Positions 8,257 to 16,580 of a stretch of 36,785 nt of DNA are shown here, piece after piece. A model generated the notes under the pieces. It made no database searches. It worked only from the letters and a program-made list of their open reading frames with translations, and was not told the origin of the DNA. The stretch covers positions 1 to 36,785 of the forward strand of contig NZ_AJLK01000026.1 of the NCBI RefSeq assembly GCF_000317205.1, read 5' to 3'. Position numbers and translations under genes: made by a program. Each line of letters opens with the position of its first letter. Positions within the stretch are counted from its first letter, which is position 1. Origin of the DNA: Fischerella muscicola PCC 7414. Lineage in GTDB: Bacteria > Cyanobacteriota > Cyanobacteriia > Cyanobacteriales > Nostocaceae.

Positions 8257-11200
8257 ATGGCTTTACAGAATTGGAGACGCAAGCGCGGAGTTACACTGAC
8301 TACTAGAGGTTTACAAAAACTTCAGGAGGCAAAGCGTACATCAGAAGCAGAGGAAAATTTTGGAAACAGTTATACCCTCGAAGAACTGAGTACACGTACT
8401 GGGTTATATCCTAGTACAATCTCCAAAGTACTAAATCGCGAAGGAGGGGTTGATAAAAAAACTCTTGAAAAATTATTTTCGATTTTTAACATAAAACTAG
8501 ATAAAAGTGACTATTTAAGCTCTAATACTCGCTTAGATTGGGGTGATGCTACCCATACATCCGTTTTTTATGGACGTACGCAAGAGATTGCCACTTTAGA
8601 GCAATGGATTCTCGATGAAAGATGTCGATTGGTGGCAATATTAGGAATGGGCGGTATTGGTAAAACGACTCTAGCTGTTAAGCTAGCTCAACAAATTCAG
8701 GAAGAATTTGAATATGTGATTTGGCGATCGCTCAGAGAAGCTCCACCCATAAAATCCATTCTCGCAAATCTCATCCAATTTCTCTCTGATGAGCAGGAAA
8801 CAGAAAGCAATTTACCAGAAAATTTAAGCGAGAGAATATCGCGCCTACTCTATTATTTGCAAAACAATCGCTGTCTAGTCGTACTTGATAATATAGAGTC
8901 TATTTTGCGTAGTGGTAGTCGAGCTGGACAATACCAAGAAGGATATGAGGGATACGGTGAGCTTTTAAGATTGTTAGGAGAAGCAACTCACCAAAGTTGT
9001 TTGGTCTTAACCAGTCGGGAAAATCCTAAAGAGGTAGCATTACTCAAAGGACAAGAATTACCCGTTCGCTCCTTACAATTAAGGGGTTTGAAAGTTGACG
9101 ATGCCCAAGAAATCTTGAAAGCTAAGGGTCTATCTGCAACAGAGTCAGAATGGCAAGTAATGATTGAACGCTATGCAGGTAATCCATTAGCTTTGAAGAT
9201 AGTTGCTACGACTATAGAAGATGTCTTTGATGGTAATGTGGCAGAATTTTTGCGAGAAAATACTGCTGTTTTTGGAGATATTCGTAGTGTTTTAGACCAG
9301 CAGTTTGAGCGTTTATCGCATATAGAAAAAGACATAATGTTTTGGCTAGCGATTAATCGCGAACCAATCGCATTGTGGGAATTGCGAGAAGATATGGTAT
9401 CGCCAGTACCATCGCAAAAATTATTGGAAGCTCTAGAGTCTTTGCTGAGGCGATCGCTAGTTGAGAAAAATGCAGCAACTTTTACTCTCCAGCCTGTAGT
9501 TATGGAGTATGTAACTCAGGTATTGATCGAGCAAGTCTGTGAAGAGATAGCAACTGAGAACATTGAACTTTTTAGATGTCATGCTCTCATGAAGGCGACA
9601 GCGACAGACTATGTGAGGGAGTCCCAAATTCGTCTTATCCTCCAACCAGTCATAGATGAGCTACTCACTGTCTTTAGAAGCAAAAAGGGCATTGAAAAAC
9701 AATTAACTAAAATCTTAGCAAGGCTGCGGGAGGAATCTCCGCAAGAACCAGGATATACAGCTGGAAATATTGTTAATCTACTCAAATCTTTGGGAATCGA
9801 TTTCACTGGCTATGATTTTTCTTACCTAAGTGTTTGGCAAGCGGATCTACGCAAGGTAAATTTACATAATGTAAACTTCCAAAACGCTGATTTAGCAAAA
9901 TCTGTTTTTTCCGAAACTTTCGGTGGGATTATGTCTGTTGCCTTTAGCCCCGACGGCAAACTCCTAGCCGCAGGGGATAGCAATGGTGAGATTCACTTAT
10001 GGCAAGTTGCTGATGGAAAACAACTTCTCATCCTCCGAGGACATGCCAACTGGGTTGTCTCCCTTGCCTTCAGCCCTGACAGTAGGACTCTTGCAAGTGG
10101 AAGTAGTGACTGCACTGTCAAGCTGTGGGATGTTGCTACTGGTGGATGTCTTCACAGTTTGCAGGAGCATGGTAATGAGGTTTGGTCAGTTGCCTTTAGC
10201 CCGGAGGGTGACAAGTTAGTCAGCGGCTGTGATGACCAGCTTATAAGGCTATGGTCTGTTAGGACTGGTGAATGCCTGAAAATTTTTCAGGGACATACAA
10301 ATTGGGTACTCTCAGTTGCCTTTAGTCTGGATGGTCAGACGTTGGTGAGTGGCAGTGACGATAATACAATCAGGTTATGGGATGTTAACAGCGGTGAGTG
10401 CCTAAAAATTTTCCAGGGACATAGTGATGGGATACGGTCAATCAGTCTCAGTCCTGACGGTCAAATGCTAGCTAGTAGTAGTGATGACCAGAAAATCAGG
10501 TTATGGAACCTCAGTACTGGTGAATGTCAAAGAATTTTCCGGGGACATACCAATCAAATATTTTCAGTTGCCTTCAGTCCCCAAGGTGATATTCTGGCTA
10601 GTGGCAGCCATGACCAGACAGTAAGGTTGTGGGATGTCAGTACTGGTGAATGCCAAAGAATTTTTCAAGGACACTCCAATATAGTATTTTCAGTTGCCTT
10701 TAGCCTAGAGGGTGATGTTTTAGCTAGTGGTAGTCGCGATCAGACTGTGAAGTTGTGGCATATTCCCACTAGTCAATGTTTCAAAACTTTCCAAGGACAT
10801 AGCAATCAAATACTCTCAGTCACCTTCAATCCAGATGGTAAGACGCTGGCAAGTAGTGGTCACGATCAAAAGGTGAGATTGTGGGATACCCACACTGGTC
10901 AAACCTTAAAGACTTTCTACGGACACACCAATTGGGTATACTCAGTTGCTTTCAACTCACAAGGCAACATCTTGGGCAGTGGTAGTGGAGATAAAACGGT
11001 GAAGTTGTGGGATGTTAGCACTGGTCAATGCCTGAGAACTTGCCAGGGACATAGTGCTGCGGTTTGGTCAGTTTCTTTTAGCCCTGACGGCCAGATACTG
11101 GTGAGTGGCAGTGAAGATCAAACAGTCAGGTTATGGAATGTCGGCACTGGTGAAGTTTTGAGGACTCTCCAAGGGCATACTGCTGCGATTTGGTCAGTTG

Positions 11201-11772
11201 CTTTCAGTCCTCAAGGGACTGTACTAGCCAGTGGCTCTTTGGATCAGACAGTTAAATTGTGGGATGCTAAAACTGGTGAATGCCTCAGAACCTTAGAGGG
11301 ACATACGAGTTGGGCTTGGGCAGTTGCTTTTAGTTCAGATGGTGAGTTGTTGGCAAGTACCAGTACAGATCGAACCTTAAGATTATGGAGTGTCCATACT
11401 GGTGAATGCCTGAGAGTTTTGCAGGTGGATACGGGTTGGCTACTATCAGTTGCCTTTAGTCCAAACAATAGGATGCTAGCAACTAGCAGTCAAGACCACA
11501 CAATCAAGTTATGGGATATTAGCACTGGTGAATGTTTTAAAACTTTGTTTGGACATTCGGCTTGGATTTGGTCAGTCGCCTTTTGTTCAGATAATCTAAC
11601 CCTCGTTAGTGGTAGTGAAGATGAGACTATTAGACTTTGGAATGTCAAAACTGGCGAATGCTTAAAGATTTTGAAAGCTGAAAAACCCTATGAGTGTTTG
11701 AATCTCACAGGGGTTAGTGGTATAACAGAAGCAACGAGAGCGACACTGAAAGCTTTAGGGGCAGTTGATTAA
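8257..11772 (+). CDS. NB-ARC STAND ATPase with a C-terminal 14-repeat WD40 domain
   Basis: The protein has 1171 residues in four parts. Residues 1 to about 90 are an HTH-like N-terminal effector or adaptor region (TLEELSTRTGLYPSTISKVL). Residues 100 to about 400 are NB-ARC, with Walker A GMGGIGKTT (130-138), Walker B CLVVLDNIE (206-214) and a downstream GNPLAL motif. A short pentapeptide-like segment follows (about 525-555, DLRKVNLHNVNFQNADL). From about 560 there are 14 WD40 repeats, counted by their LW dipeptides, which would suit two seven-blade propellers. The C-terminal tail (LTGVSGITEATRATLKALGAVD) is typical of cyanobacterial members. STAND proteins oligomerise when the sensor domain binds a ligand; here that sensor is the WD40 array. 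The trigger and output are unknown. The gene stands alone, with no nuclease or TIR partner beside it. Confidence 0.92.
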   Translation: MALQNWRRKRGVTLTTRGLQKLQEAKRTSEAEENFGNSYTLEELSTRTGLYPSTISKVLNREGGVDKKTLEKLFSIFNIKLDKSDYLSSNTRLDWGDATHTSVFYGRTQEIATLEQWILDERCRLVAILGMGGIGKTTLAVKLAQQIQEEFEYVIWRSLREAPPIKSILANLIQFLSDEQETESNLPENLSERISRLLYYLQNNRCLVVLDNIESILRSGSRAGQYQEGYEGYGELLRLLGEATHQSCLVLTSRENPKEVALLKGQELPVRSLQLRGLKVDDAQEILKAKGLSATESEWQVMIERYAGNPLALKIVATTIEDVFDGNVAEFLRENTAVFGDIRSVLDQQFERLSHIEKDIMFWLAINREPIALWELREDMVSPVPSQKLLEALESLLRRSLVEKNAATFTLQPVVMEYVTQVLIEQVCEEIATENIELFRCHALMKATATDYVRESQIRLILQPVIDELLTVFRSKKGIEKQLTKILARLREESPQEPGYTAGNIVNLLKSLGIDFTGYDFSYLSVWQADLRKVNLHNVNFQNADLAKSVFSETFGGIMSVAFSPDGKLLAAGDSNGEIHLWQVADGKQLLILRGHANWVVSLAFSPDSRTLASGSSDCTVKLWDVATGGCLHSLQEHGNEVWSVAFSPEGDKLVSGCDDQLIRLWSVRTGECLKIFQGHTNWVLSVAFSLDGQTLVSGSDDNTIRLWDVNSGECLKIFQGHSDGIRSISLSPDGQMLASSSDDQKIRLWNLSTGECQRIFRGHTNQIFSVAFSPQGDILASGSHDQTVRLWDVSTGECQRIFQGHSNIVFSVAFSLEGDVLASGSRDQTVKLWHIPTSQCFKTFQGHSNQILSVTFNPDGKTLASSGHDQKVRLWDTHTGQTLKTFYGHTNWVYSVAFNSQGNILGSGSGDKTVKLWDVSTGQCLRTCQGHSAAVWSVSFSPDGQILVSGSEDQTVRLWNVGTGEVLRTLQGHTAAIWSVAFSPQGTVLASGSLDQTVKLWDAKTGECLRTLEGHTSWAWAVAFSSDGELLASTSTDRTLRLWSVHTGECLRVLQVDTGWLLSVAFSPNNRMLATSSQDHTIKLWDISTGECFKTLFGHSAWIWSVAFCSDNLTLVSGSEDETIRLWNVKTGECLKILKAEKPYECLNLTGVSGITEATRATLKALGAVD

Positions 11773-11857
11773 ACCTCTCCCCACTCTAGCTTTATGTAGC
11801 TGCCGTGGATGCTATTACCTTATTTTTATGCCGTTTGAGACTGAGAAACAAAATCTT

Positions 11858-12157
11858 TTAGAAACCGTCAATACCAACTAAAATTAGAGATCCTGGTTCA
11901 GACTTCTCACTGGAAATACTTTCCCACTCTTTATTGAGATTGATTTCCTCTAAGACTGCGCTGTTGTTTTGATTAAGGCGGCTAATGGAATCCTGGCTTA
12001 AAGACTGCTGCTCACCTGCGGGAGCCAAATTCTGTGTATTTGACTCCTTCTCAATTAATGCTGTTGTTGTAGATGTAACGATCGCACACAGACTCAGAAC
12101 AGTCAGGAGACTGAAAGACTGCTTTTGCTTAACTTTGTTTGTCTTCTTAGATTCCAT
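11858..12157 (-). CDS. Small exported or membrane-anchored protein of unknown function
   Basis: This 99-residue frame starts with a strong Shine-Dalgarno (GAGG a few nt before ATG 12157), which favours a real gene. A basic stretch (KKTNKVKQKQ) precedes a hydrophobic segment (about 15-35, FSLLTVLSLCAIVTSTTTAL), consistent with a signal peptide or single anchor. The remainder is polar and acidic (SRLNQNNSAVLEEINLNKEWESI) with a hydrophobic end (SLILVGIDGF). I do not recognise a family. It lies 82 nt downstream of, and on the same strand as, the diiron enzyme gene, so co-transcription is possible. Confidence 0.55.
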   Translation of the reverse strand: MESKKTNKVKQKQSFSLLTVLSLCAIVTSTTTALIEKESNTQNLAPAGEQQSLSQDSISRLNQNNSAVLEEINLNKEWESISSEKSEPGSLILVGIDGF

Positions 12158-12239
12158 GAGATCCTCGTTAAATTTTTTCGTAATATTGCTTTAAAGACAT
12201 TTATGAGAAAGGTATAGATTCTCCTTGCTCTACGGTTAT

Positions 12240-13112
12240 TCACCTCAGCAGCAAACTATCAAATTCGTCCTGAGGTTGCGGATGCAAAGCCAATGGTTTC
12301 AACACTTGCTGTAGTTCTTCATCCGTTGGATAGCCAGCTTGGGAAGAGCTGAAGTTTAACAGCGCGGTTTCGTAACAAGCAATAGCGACGCGAGTCCGCT
12401 CCTCTGGAGTCAGTCCAGCTACCATCTCAATGGTTTCATGTACATGCTCCACATCGCTGCCAACACCACTATGTACGTGCAGAAATCGAGTGGCTTTAAT
12501 CCCAGATGGCAGTAGTGCTTCCACTGCTTGAATGTGCTCTTCACCAGTAGTGAGCGCCAGGCGTTCCATTGTGTAAGAATAGCCTACACAACCAATTGGA
12601 TCTGGGCTTTGGACACTGCGGGTGAAGTAATCCAGTAAAACCTGTGCCGATAGTGGAACAAGAGCTTCCACCACTGCCTGGGCATCGTATCCTAGCGACT
12701 GGATGTCGAGCAGGGCAAGTCGGTCATGTCCACGTTCTTCAACTGCTTTCTCGGCTGCCCACTGTGCTAAAGTCTGGCGACCAGCAGCAGCAAAACGTTG
12801 GGCGGCTTCCTGCATCAGTCGTGGCGTAGAATGGGTAAGATGATATTGACCTGCCAAACGCCAAATCCAAAGCATAAGGCTAAAAGCAGGAGGACGGCTT
12901 GATGAAACCGCACGCTTGGCAAGTATGATGGAAGTATCAAGAAGCTTTTGGGTTGTGACTACACTGCCCGTACTGTTCATTGGCTGAGCGAATAAATCGC
13001 TACTATTTCCAGAACTGGGTTGGTATAACCAAACACGATCAGCTGTTGCTACTACTACTTTGTCAGGTGCAACACGTGCCCATTCAATATGACCAGAAAT
13101 GTCATTAAACAT
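12240..13112 (-). CDS. Heme-oxygenase-like (HDO) non-heme diiron enzyme, iron-containing redox enzyme family
   Basis: The 290-residue, mainly helical protein carries the spaced ligand motifs of the heme-oxygenase-like diiron superfamily. These are AAEKAVEERGH (about 119-129), the Glu of YTMERLA (183), and FLHVHSGVGSDVEHVH (210-225), matching a helix-3 H-xn-D-x2-H pattern. Family members (UndA, BesC and SznF types) activate O2 for oxidative decarboxylation, C-C cleavage or N-oxygenation, often in natural-product pathways. The first 60 residues are not typical and may be a poorly conserved extension. The remnant of a ThDP-dependent enzyme lies immediately upstream on the same strand. The substrate cannot be inferred, and the exact iron ligands are my reading. 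Confidence 0.72.
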   Translation of the reverse strand: MFNDISGHIEWARVAPDKVVVATADRVWLYQPSSGNSSDLFAQPMNSTGSVVTTQKLLDTSIILAKRAVSSSRPPAFSLMLWIWRLAGQYHLTHSTPRLMQEAAQRFAAAGRQTLAQWAAEKAVEERGHDRLALLDIQSLGYDAQAVVEALVPLSAQVLLDYFTRSVQSPDPIGCVGYSYTMERLALTTGEEHIQAVEALLPSGIKATRFLHVHSGVGSDVEHVHETIEMVAGLTPEERTRVAIACYETALLNFSSSQAGYPTDEELQQVLKPLALHPQPQDEFDSLLLR

Positions 13113-14463
13113 GCTTCGTTTGCTAACTTACGGTTGCTACACAATCACAAAGTCTCTGTTGGAAAAATTCCTGACTAGAACTTATTTGAGTGATGTGGGA
13201 ATACTTCAGTGTGCTACGAAGCGATTCGGTTCTCTATGATTGAACTGTGTCGCAGTTATGTTAGAGCTATGCGATCGCACCTTCCGAAACACCAAATGCA
13301 TGTTGCACTCCCATATCTTCCAACATCTTGTCCACAACCTCTTCTGCATAATGTGCAGATAGCTTGTGATGAGATGACTTTTCGGGTGAATTCAACTATT
13401 TATTCGGTATTATCCTCCGATCAACTTCAGTGTTATCTCCCTAGTGGGTGAAGTAGATTTACAGATTGAATCAATACAATCTTTTTCTACTCTGAGAGGA
13501 TTTTATCATAGTAACAACATCATTTAAAACGCCTATCATCTACTCTCTGTTGCAAGACTAGATATACTTAAATAAAAAAATTCTTAATAAGAACAAGGAC
13601 TAAAAAGTTTGGAGATAAGGGTTCAAACTAGCCTCGATACAAAAATGCGTGAAAAATATTTGCATGAGTACCATTTTATTTATTGACAAGAATATCAATA
13701 AGCTTAAAATTAATTATTAACATTTGATGAAGTAGTTAAGTTTGTTTTAGAATTTATTACATTTTTTAAGATTCAGACAGCCGAAAATCAGGAAGTTAAG
13801 GAAGAATTTAAAAAATACTTTAAAGTTTGCTTAATAAATTGATAATTTAGTACTTATTAGTACTTATGTTCTAATAACTAGATAATTTAGATTAGATGAG
13901 TGGTCATGCCATCAATGAAGCTTGGCTTTCATTTCTAAAACATCTTCCTAATGTGCAGACGTGACAAAGATAAGAGTGACAATGTACCGCATATTGCACA
14001 TAAGCTATAAGCTGTTAATCAAAAGTAACTCATACTCGACAGCAACTCTGGGGCAATATCGATTTGACTATTGACTGAAGAAGGTAGAGGAGCCACTACG
14101 CGTTGCCTCCGTTGTAGCACTTAGCATAACAGAAGGTTAAAAATTTTATACTAAATAATTTAGTTCTCTACGTTCGGTGATAAGACTTCCAACCTCTAAA
14201 TTTATTTATGGATAAAATAAAAGATGTGGCGGATACACGTAAATACGAGCTTCATCGTCTGCATAAGTACATTATTAAAACTACAGACTAAAACTGCTAC
14301 CAGTACTTCAGATACATAGCGTATATTAGCACTTATGCTTTATGGCTCTTGAAAAGAGAATCATTAAAAAGCTTAAGTTAAAGATCAAAATCTAGATTTT
14401 CACTGGTAAAGATGGTTCTGGATTGGCAATATTGTTGAACTTACATAAGTAAATATAAGAACA
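13113..14463. other. 1.35-kb gene-poor region with decayed coding fragments
   Basis: Apart from the ThDP-enzyme remnant (listed), there is no intact gene. Coding-like scraps exist. A 42-codon plus-strand frame without a start lies at 13714-13842 (FDEVVKFVLEFITFFK...). A 27-codon ATG frame lies at 14208-14291 (MDKIKDVADTRKYELHRLHK). A minus-strand frame ends near 14029 (SVNSQIDIAPELLSSMSYF, then stop). A short imperfect GC-rich palindrome, GGAGCC...GCCTCC, lies at 14089-14110. The region is AT-rich and looks like eroding sequence. Confidence 0.4.
13267..13395 (-). pseudogene. N-terminal remnant of a ThDP-dependent (acetolactate-synthase-like) enzyme
   Basis: The minus strand from a TTG at 13395 reads HYAEEVVDKMLEDMGVQHAF and then GVSEGAIA before a TAG. 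This matches the N-terminal Pyr-domain start of ThDP enzymes, where the pattern is a helix, then (M/L)GV.(H/Y)AFGV(S/P)GG. Past the stop the same frame continues as L*H, where family members commonly have PLWHAL, which suggests recent stop mutations. The rest of the roughly 550-residue enzyme is absent. Such enzymes decarboxylate 2-oxoacids and transfer the fragment. It sits 154 nt upstream of the diiron enzyme gene, on the same strand. Confidence 0.65.
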
Positions 14464-14649
14464 ATGAATGAAACTGCCGCACATATATTTCCAGCTTTTG
14501 TAACCTCCAGTGAGAAATTATCAGTCCAACAACTTATTCTAGAATTGGCACCAGATGAAGCCATAAAACTTGAAAAATATTGTGAATTAACAGGAAAAGC
14601 AGCTACAGATGTAATCCGGGAACTGATCCAAGATTTACCCATAAATTAA
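14464..14649 (+). CDS. Small ribbon-helix-helix (CopG-like) protein, paralog 1
   Basis: This 61-residue protein ends with a short strand followed by two helices: LILELAPDEAIKLEKYC, then ELTGKAATDVIRELIQDLP. The same pattern occurs in the protein encoded convergently at 14968-15126, so both are under selection or recently duplicated. A beta strand plus two helices separated by a Gly turn is the ribbon-helix-helix fold of CopG/Arc DNA-binding proteins and many antitoxins. The first 22 residues are unique to this copy. No toxin-like gene adjoins it. It is probably a DNA-binding regulator, with an unknown target. Confidence 0.68.
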   Translation: MNETAAHIFPAFVTSSEKLSVQQLILELAPDEAIKLEKYCELTGKAATDVIRELIQDLPIN

Positions 14650-14833
14650 CTTTATTATGCAGACAGTGAGACATTATTCATTGTAAAAATTGTAGCTCTG
14701 TTATTTTATCTAGAAAAAGTAATCAAAAACTTGGTATTGGGGAATAGGGATTGTCAGTAAAATAGCAAAATACGTTATTAAATGTTAACTAGAATACACA
14801 CAGTTAACTCAGTGTGGAGTAAAAATAAAAATA

Positions 14834-14860
14834 TCCTTAGTCAAAAAACTTGGCTAAGGA
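14834..14860 (-). terminator. Intrinsic terminator between the two convergent RHH genes
   Basis: TCCTTAGTCAA (14834-14844) pairs with TTGGCTAAGGA (14850-14860) around a five-base loop, with one mismatch or wobble. On the minus strand the stem is followed by a T-rich run (14821-14833), so it fits best as the terminator of the minus-strand RHH gene that ends at 14968. Confidence 0.65.
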
Positions 14861-14967
14861 ATCTCATGTGTATTCATCACTAAGAAAAATACTCAGAGTC
14901 GTTTGGGGATTTTGTTTAGTTTGAAAACTAATTTGCCAAAATCATCTTTAAAATTTCAAAAAAAATG

Positions 14968-15126
14968 CTAATGCTGCTCAGGTCTAGTCATTGGTAGCGC
15001 TCGAATAAGTTCCCTAATCACATCCGTCGCTGCTCTACCTGTCTGATCACAATATTTTTCCAGCTTATTGGCTTCATTGGATGCCAAGTTTACGGTGATT
15101 CGCTTAACTGCCCATTTTTTGTTCAT
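14968..15126 (-). CDS. Small ribbon-helix-helix (CopG-like) protein, paralog 2
   Basis: From ATG 15126 the product has 52 residues. KRITVNL is the predicted DNA-contacting strand, SNEANKLEKYCDQTG is helix A and AATDVIRELIRALP is helix B. A longer in-frame start (15207) would add 27 residues with no RHH character, so I prefer the short form. About two thirds of the core positions match the paralog at 14464. The two genes converge and share a terminator region, as expected from an inverted duplication. A TATACA box lies some 35 nt upstream. The function is probably transcriptional regulation, possibly as an orphan antitoxin. Confidence 0.68.
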   Translation of the reverse strand: MNKKWAVKRITVNLASNEANKLEKYCDQTGRAATDVIRELIRALPMTRPEQH

Positions 15127-15329
15127 AGTTAAAATCTGATTGTGTAGCACAAACTTGTATAGAAGGTGCAAAAACCTGTATTCATTCTGGTTATGAAGCA
15201 ACTTCAATTATTTAGGCAAGGAGTTTGACTTGAGCCTGAAAATATCTCTTTGTTGCTTCCTGAATTCGTCGCTTATAGATGGCGTTCATGACTTCATGAT
15301 TCTTTCAAAGTTGGTTATATAGTTTTGAA

Positions 15330-15470
15330 AAAGTCAAATACCATCCTTAGATTGACTAATCTTTATAATGAACAGGTGATTTTGCTTGCTAATGAAATGA
15401 CATTTATTTCAGTACCTGCGTTATTTCCTCAAGCTAACTATAACTATCAGTGCAGTTCCTTCCTAAATCG
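15330..15470 (-). pseudogene. Possible second, more decayed copy of the ThDP-enzyme 5' region
   Basis: The minus strand here shares blocks, in order, with the remnant at 13267-13440: a CACTGA...AGTT block, GAGGA(T/A)A, GTCAT(C/T)TCAT..CAAGC, and CTG..CATTAT..AGA. It has more stops and small indels. Translated around the shared blocks it gives SFH*QAKSPVHYKD, against SSHHKLSAHYAEE in the better copy. The alignment was done by eye in AT-rich DNA, so it is tentative. It lies about 320 nt downstream of the intact luxR gene, on the same strand. Confidence 0.35.
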
Positions 15471-15785
15471 CTGTCTTAATGAGGAAACAATGAAGACTGC
15501 ATATGCGCGCTCTAAGTTTAGTATGAGCTGGATGCTCTGGAATTGGTTTGTGAACATTCATTGCTTAGTAGAATCTGGTAAATCCGATAAAGTTTCTTCC
15601 CTAACGGGTGAGTCAACCTGAGCCTGAAATTTCCCCAAAAACAGGTTTATCCAGAAAGATTCACACTTGGAAACATTTCGGCTGAATATCATTTTGAAGT
15701 TTATTGGCTAGTCAGGTCAAGACTTAGATAATGTTTTTTTGGCTTTTAAACGACAAACCATCTCTAGTACTTTTCTTTTTACTCC
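15471..15785. other. Gene-free interval downstream of luxR
   Basis: No convincing gene is seen. A plus-strand frame across 15325-15621 begins at TTG, lacks a Shine-Dalgarno and has unusual composition, so I treat it as chance. An 11-bp direct repeat, TGAGCCTGAAA, occurs at 15231-15241 and again at 15619-15629. It brackets the decayed segment and may mark an old duplication. Confidence 0.35.
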
Positions 15786-16493
15786 TTAAACTTGAGGCAT
15801 TTGACATCGTGCTACCATCTCTGCTCGTGTGGATACATTCAGCTTACGAAATATTCGCTTCAAAGTCTGCTTAACTGTATTTTGACTAATCCAAAGTTCG
15901 GTAGCAATTTCTGCATTAGTTAAACCTTTGGCTACCAAAGAAGCTATTTGTAATTCTCGATGAGTTAAACAAGCTACTTGATATAGCTCTTGTTTTGCTC
16001 GCAAGAAAGCTAGTTTTGCAGAAATATGACTGCAAAGCGCACTTAAACGGGTTAAGTCTTGAGAATTAAAGGCAGATGTTCCATTGGTTCGGGCAAAGTG
16101 AACTGTACCAATTAGTTTTCCTTGACCAACAATAGGCCCAGTCATGATGTGTTCGTGATTGTACATCTTGCCACAGCCACTCTGATAAAGTTGACTCTGC
16201 TTCCAAGCTGTTTCGGTAAAAATAACTTGCTCATGGGCGGGAACATGATGTTCGATCACGTAATCCATGACTGGATCAATGACCATACCAACAGTTTCGT
16301 AGTAGTCGATAAAGCTGTCTGGTAATCCTTTGATATCAACCGTGGCACATTTTTCTAGACTGTCATGCAAATAAATACCCCAGTGTTGGCAAGCAAACAA
16401 TTCCCCTACTGCATCCATATAATCTAGGCGCAGTTGCAATTCATCAGGAGCGATCGCTATTTTTTGAACCAGTGCTTGAAAGCTAGCAGACAT
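15786..16493 (-). CDS. LuxR-family transcriptional regulator with GAF-like sensor
   Basis: From ATG 16493 the protein has 235 residues. The N-terminal 160 look like a GAF-type sensory domain (ACQHWGIYLHD, GPIVGQGKLIGTVHFAR). The C-terminus is a standard LuxR HTH (LTHRELQIASLVAKGLTNAEIA, then QNTVKQTLKRIFRKLNV). A longer frame starts at 16598 but overlaps the divergent gene by 18 nt and adds residues unlike the family, so the shorter start is chosen. It is divergent from the DJ-1/PfpI gene across 87 bp containing several dyads, and is a natural candidate to regulate it. There is no receiver domain, so activity is probably controlled by a ligand or redox signal at the GAF-like region. Confidence 0.85.
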   Translation of the reverse strand: MSASFQALVQKIAIAPDELQLRLDYMDAVGELFACQHWGIYLHDSLEKCATVDIKGLPDSFIDYYETVGMVIDPVMDYVIEHHVPAHEQVIFTETAWKQSQLYQSGCGKMYNHEHIMTGPIVGQGKLIGTVHFARTNGTSAFNSQDLTRLSALCSHISAKLAFLRAKQELYQVACLTHRELQIASLVAKGLTNAEIATELWISQNTVKQTLKRIFRKLNVSTRAEMVARCQMPQV

Positions 16494-16580
16494 AGCAAAA
16501 ATGTACCCAACTGGGTAATTGGCAACCAATACATCCAACTTTAGGATAGCTGTATTCACTACACAGTTGGAAATTTCAGT
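16494..16580. promoter_or_regulatory. Divergent luxR / pfpI promoter region with dyad symmetries
   Basis: TACCCA-AC-TGGGTA (16504-16517) is a perfect short palindrome, followed directly by ATTGG-CAA-CCAAT (16518-16530). A wider CCAACT...AGTTGG pair frames the rest. Clustered dyads between divergent regulator and target genes suggest autoregulation by the LuxR protein. No clear -10/-35 pair was assigned. Confidence 0.5.

Noticed and set aside
13209-13451. 80-codon plus-strand frame
   Set aside because: It is antisense to the ThDP-enzyme remnant, whose minus-strand translation has a clear family match; the plus frame has none and no Shine-Dalgarno.
13714-13860. A third LuxR remnant (AAAGTTTGCTTAA resembles the luxR 3' end)
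   Set aside because: The match is short and lies in very AT-rich DNA with several gaps; it is not better than expected from composition.
15325-15621. 98-codon plus-strand frame starting at TTG
   Set aside because: No Shine-Dalgarno, odd composition, no recognisable domain, and it overlaps a region that aligns on the other strand with a decayed gene copy.
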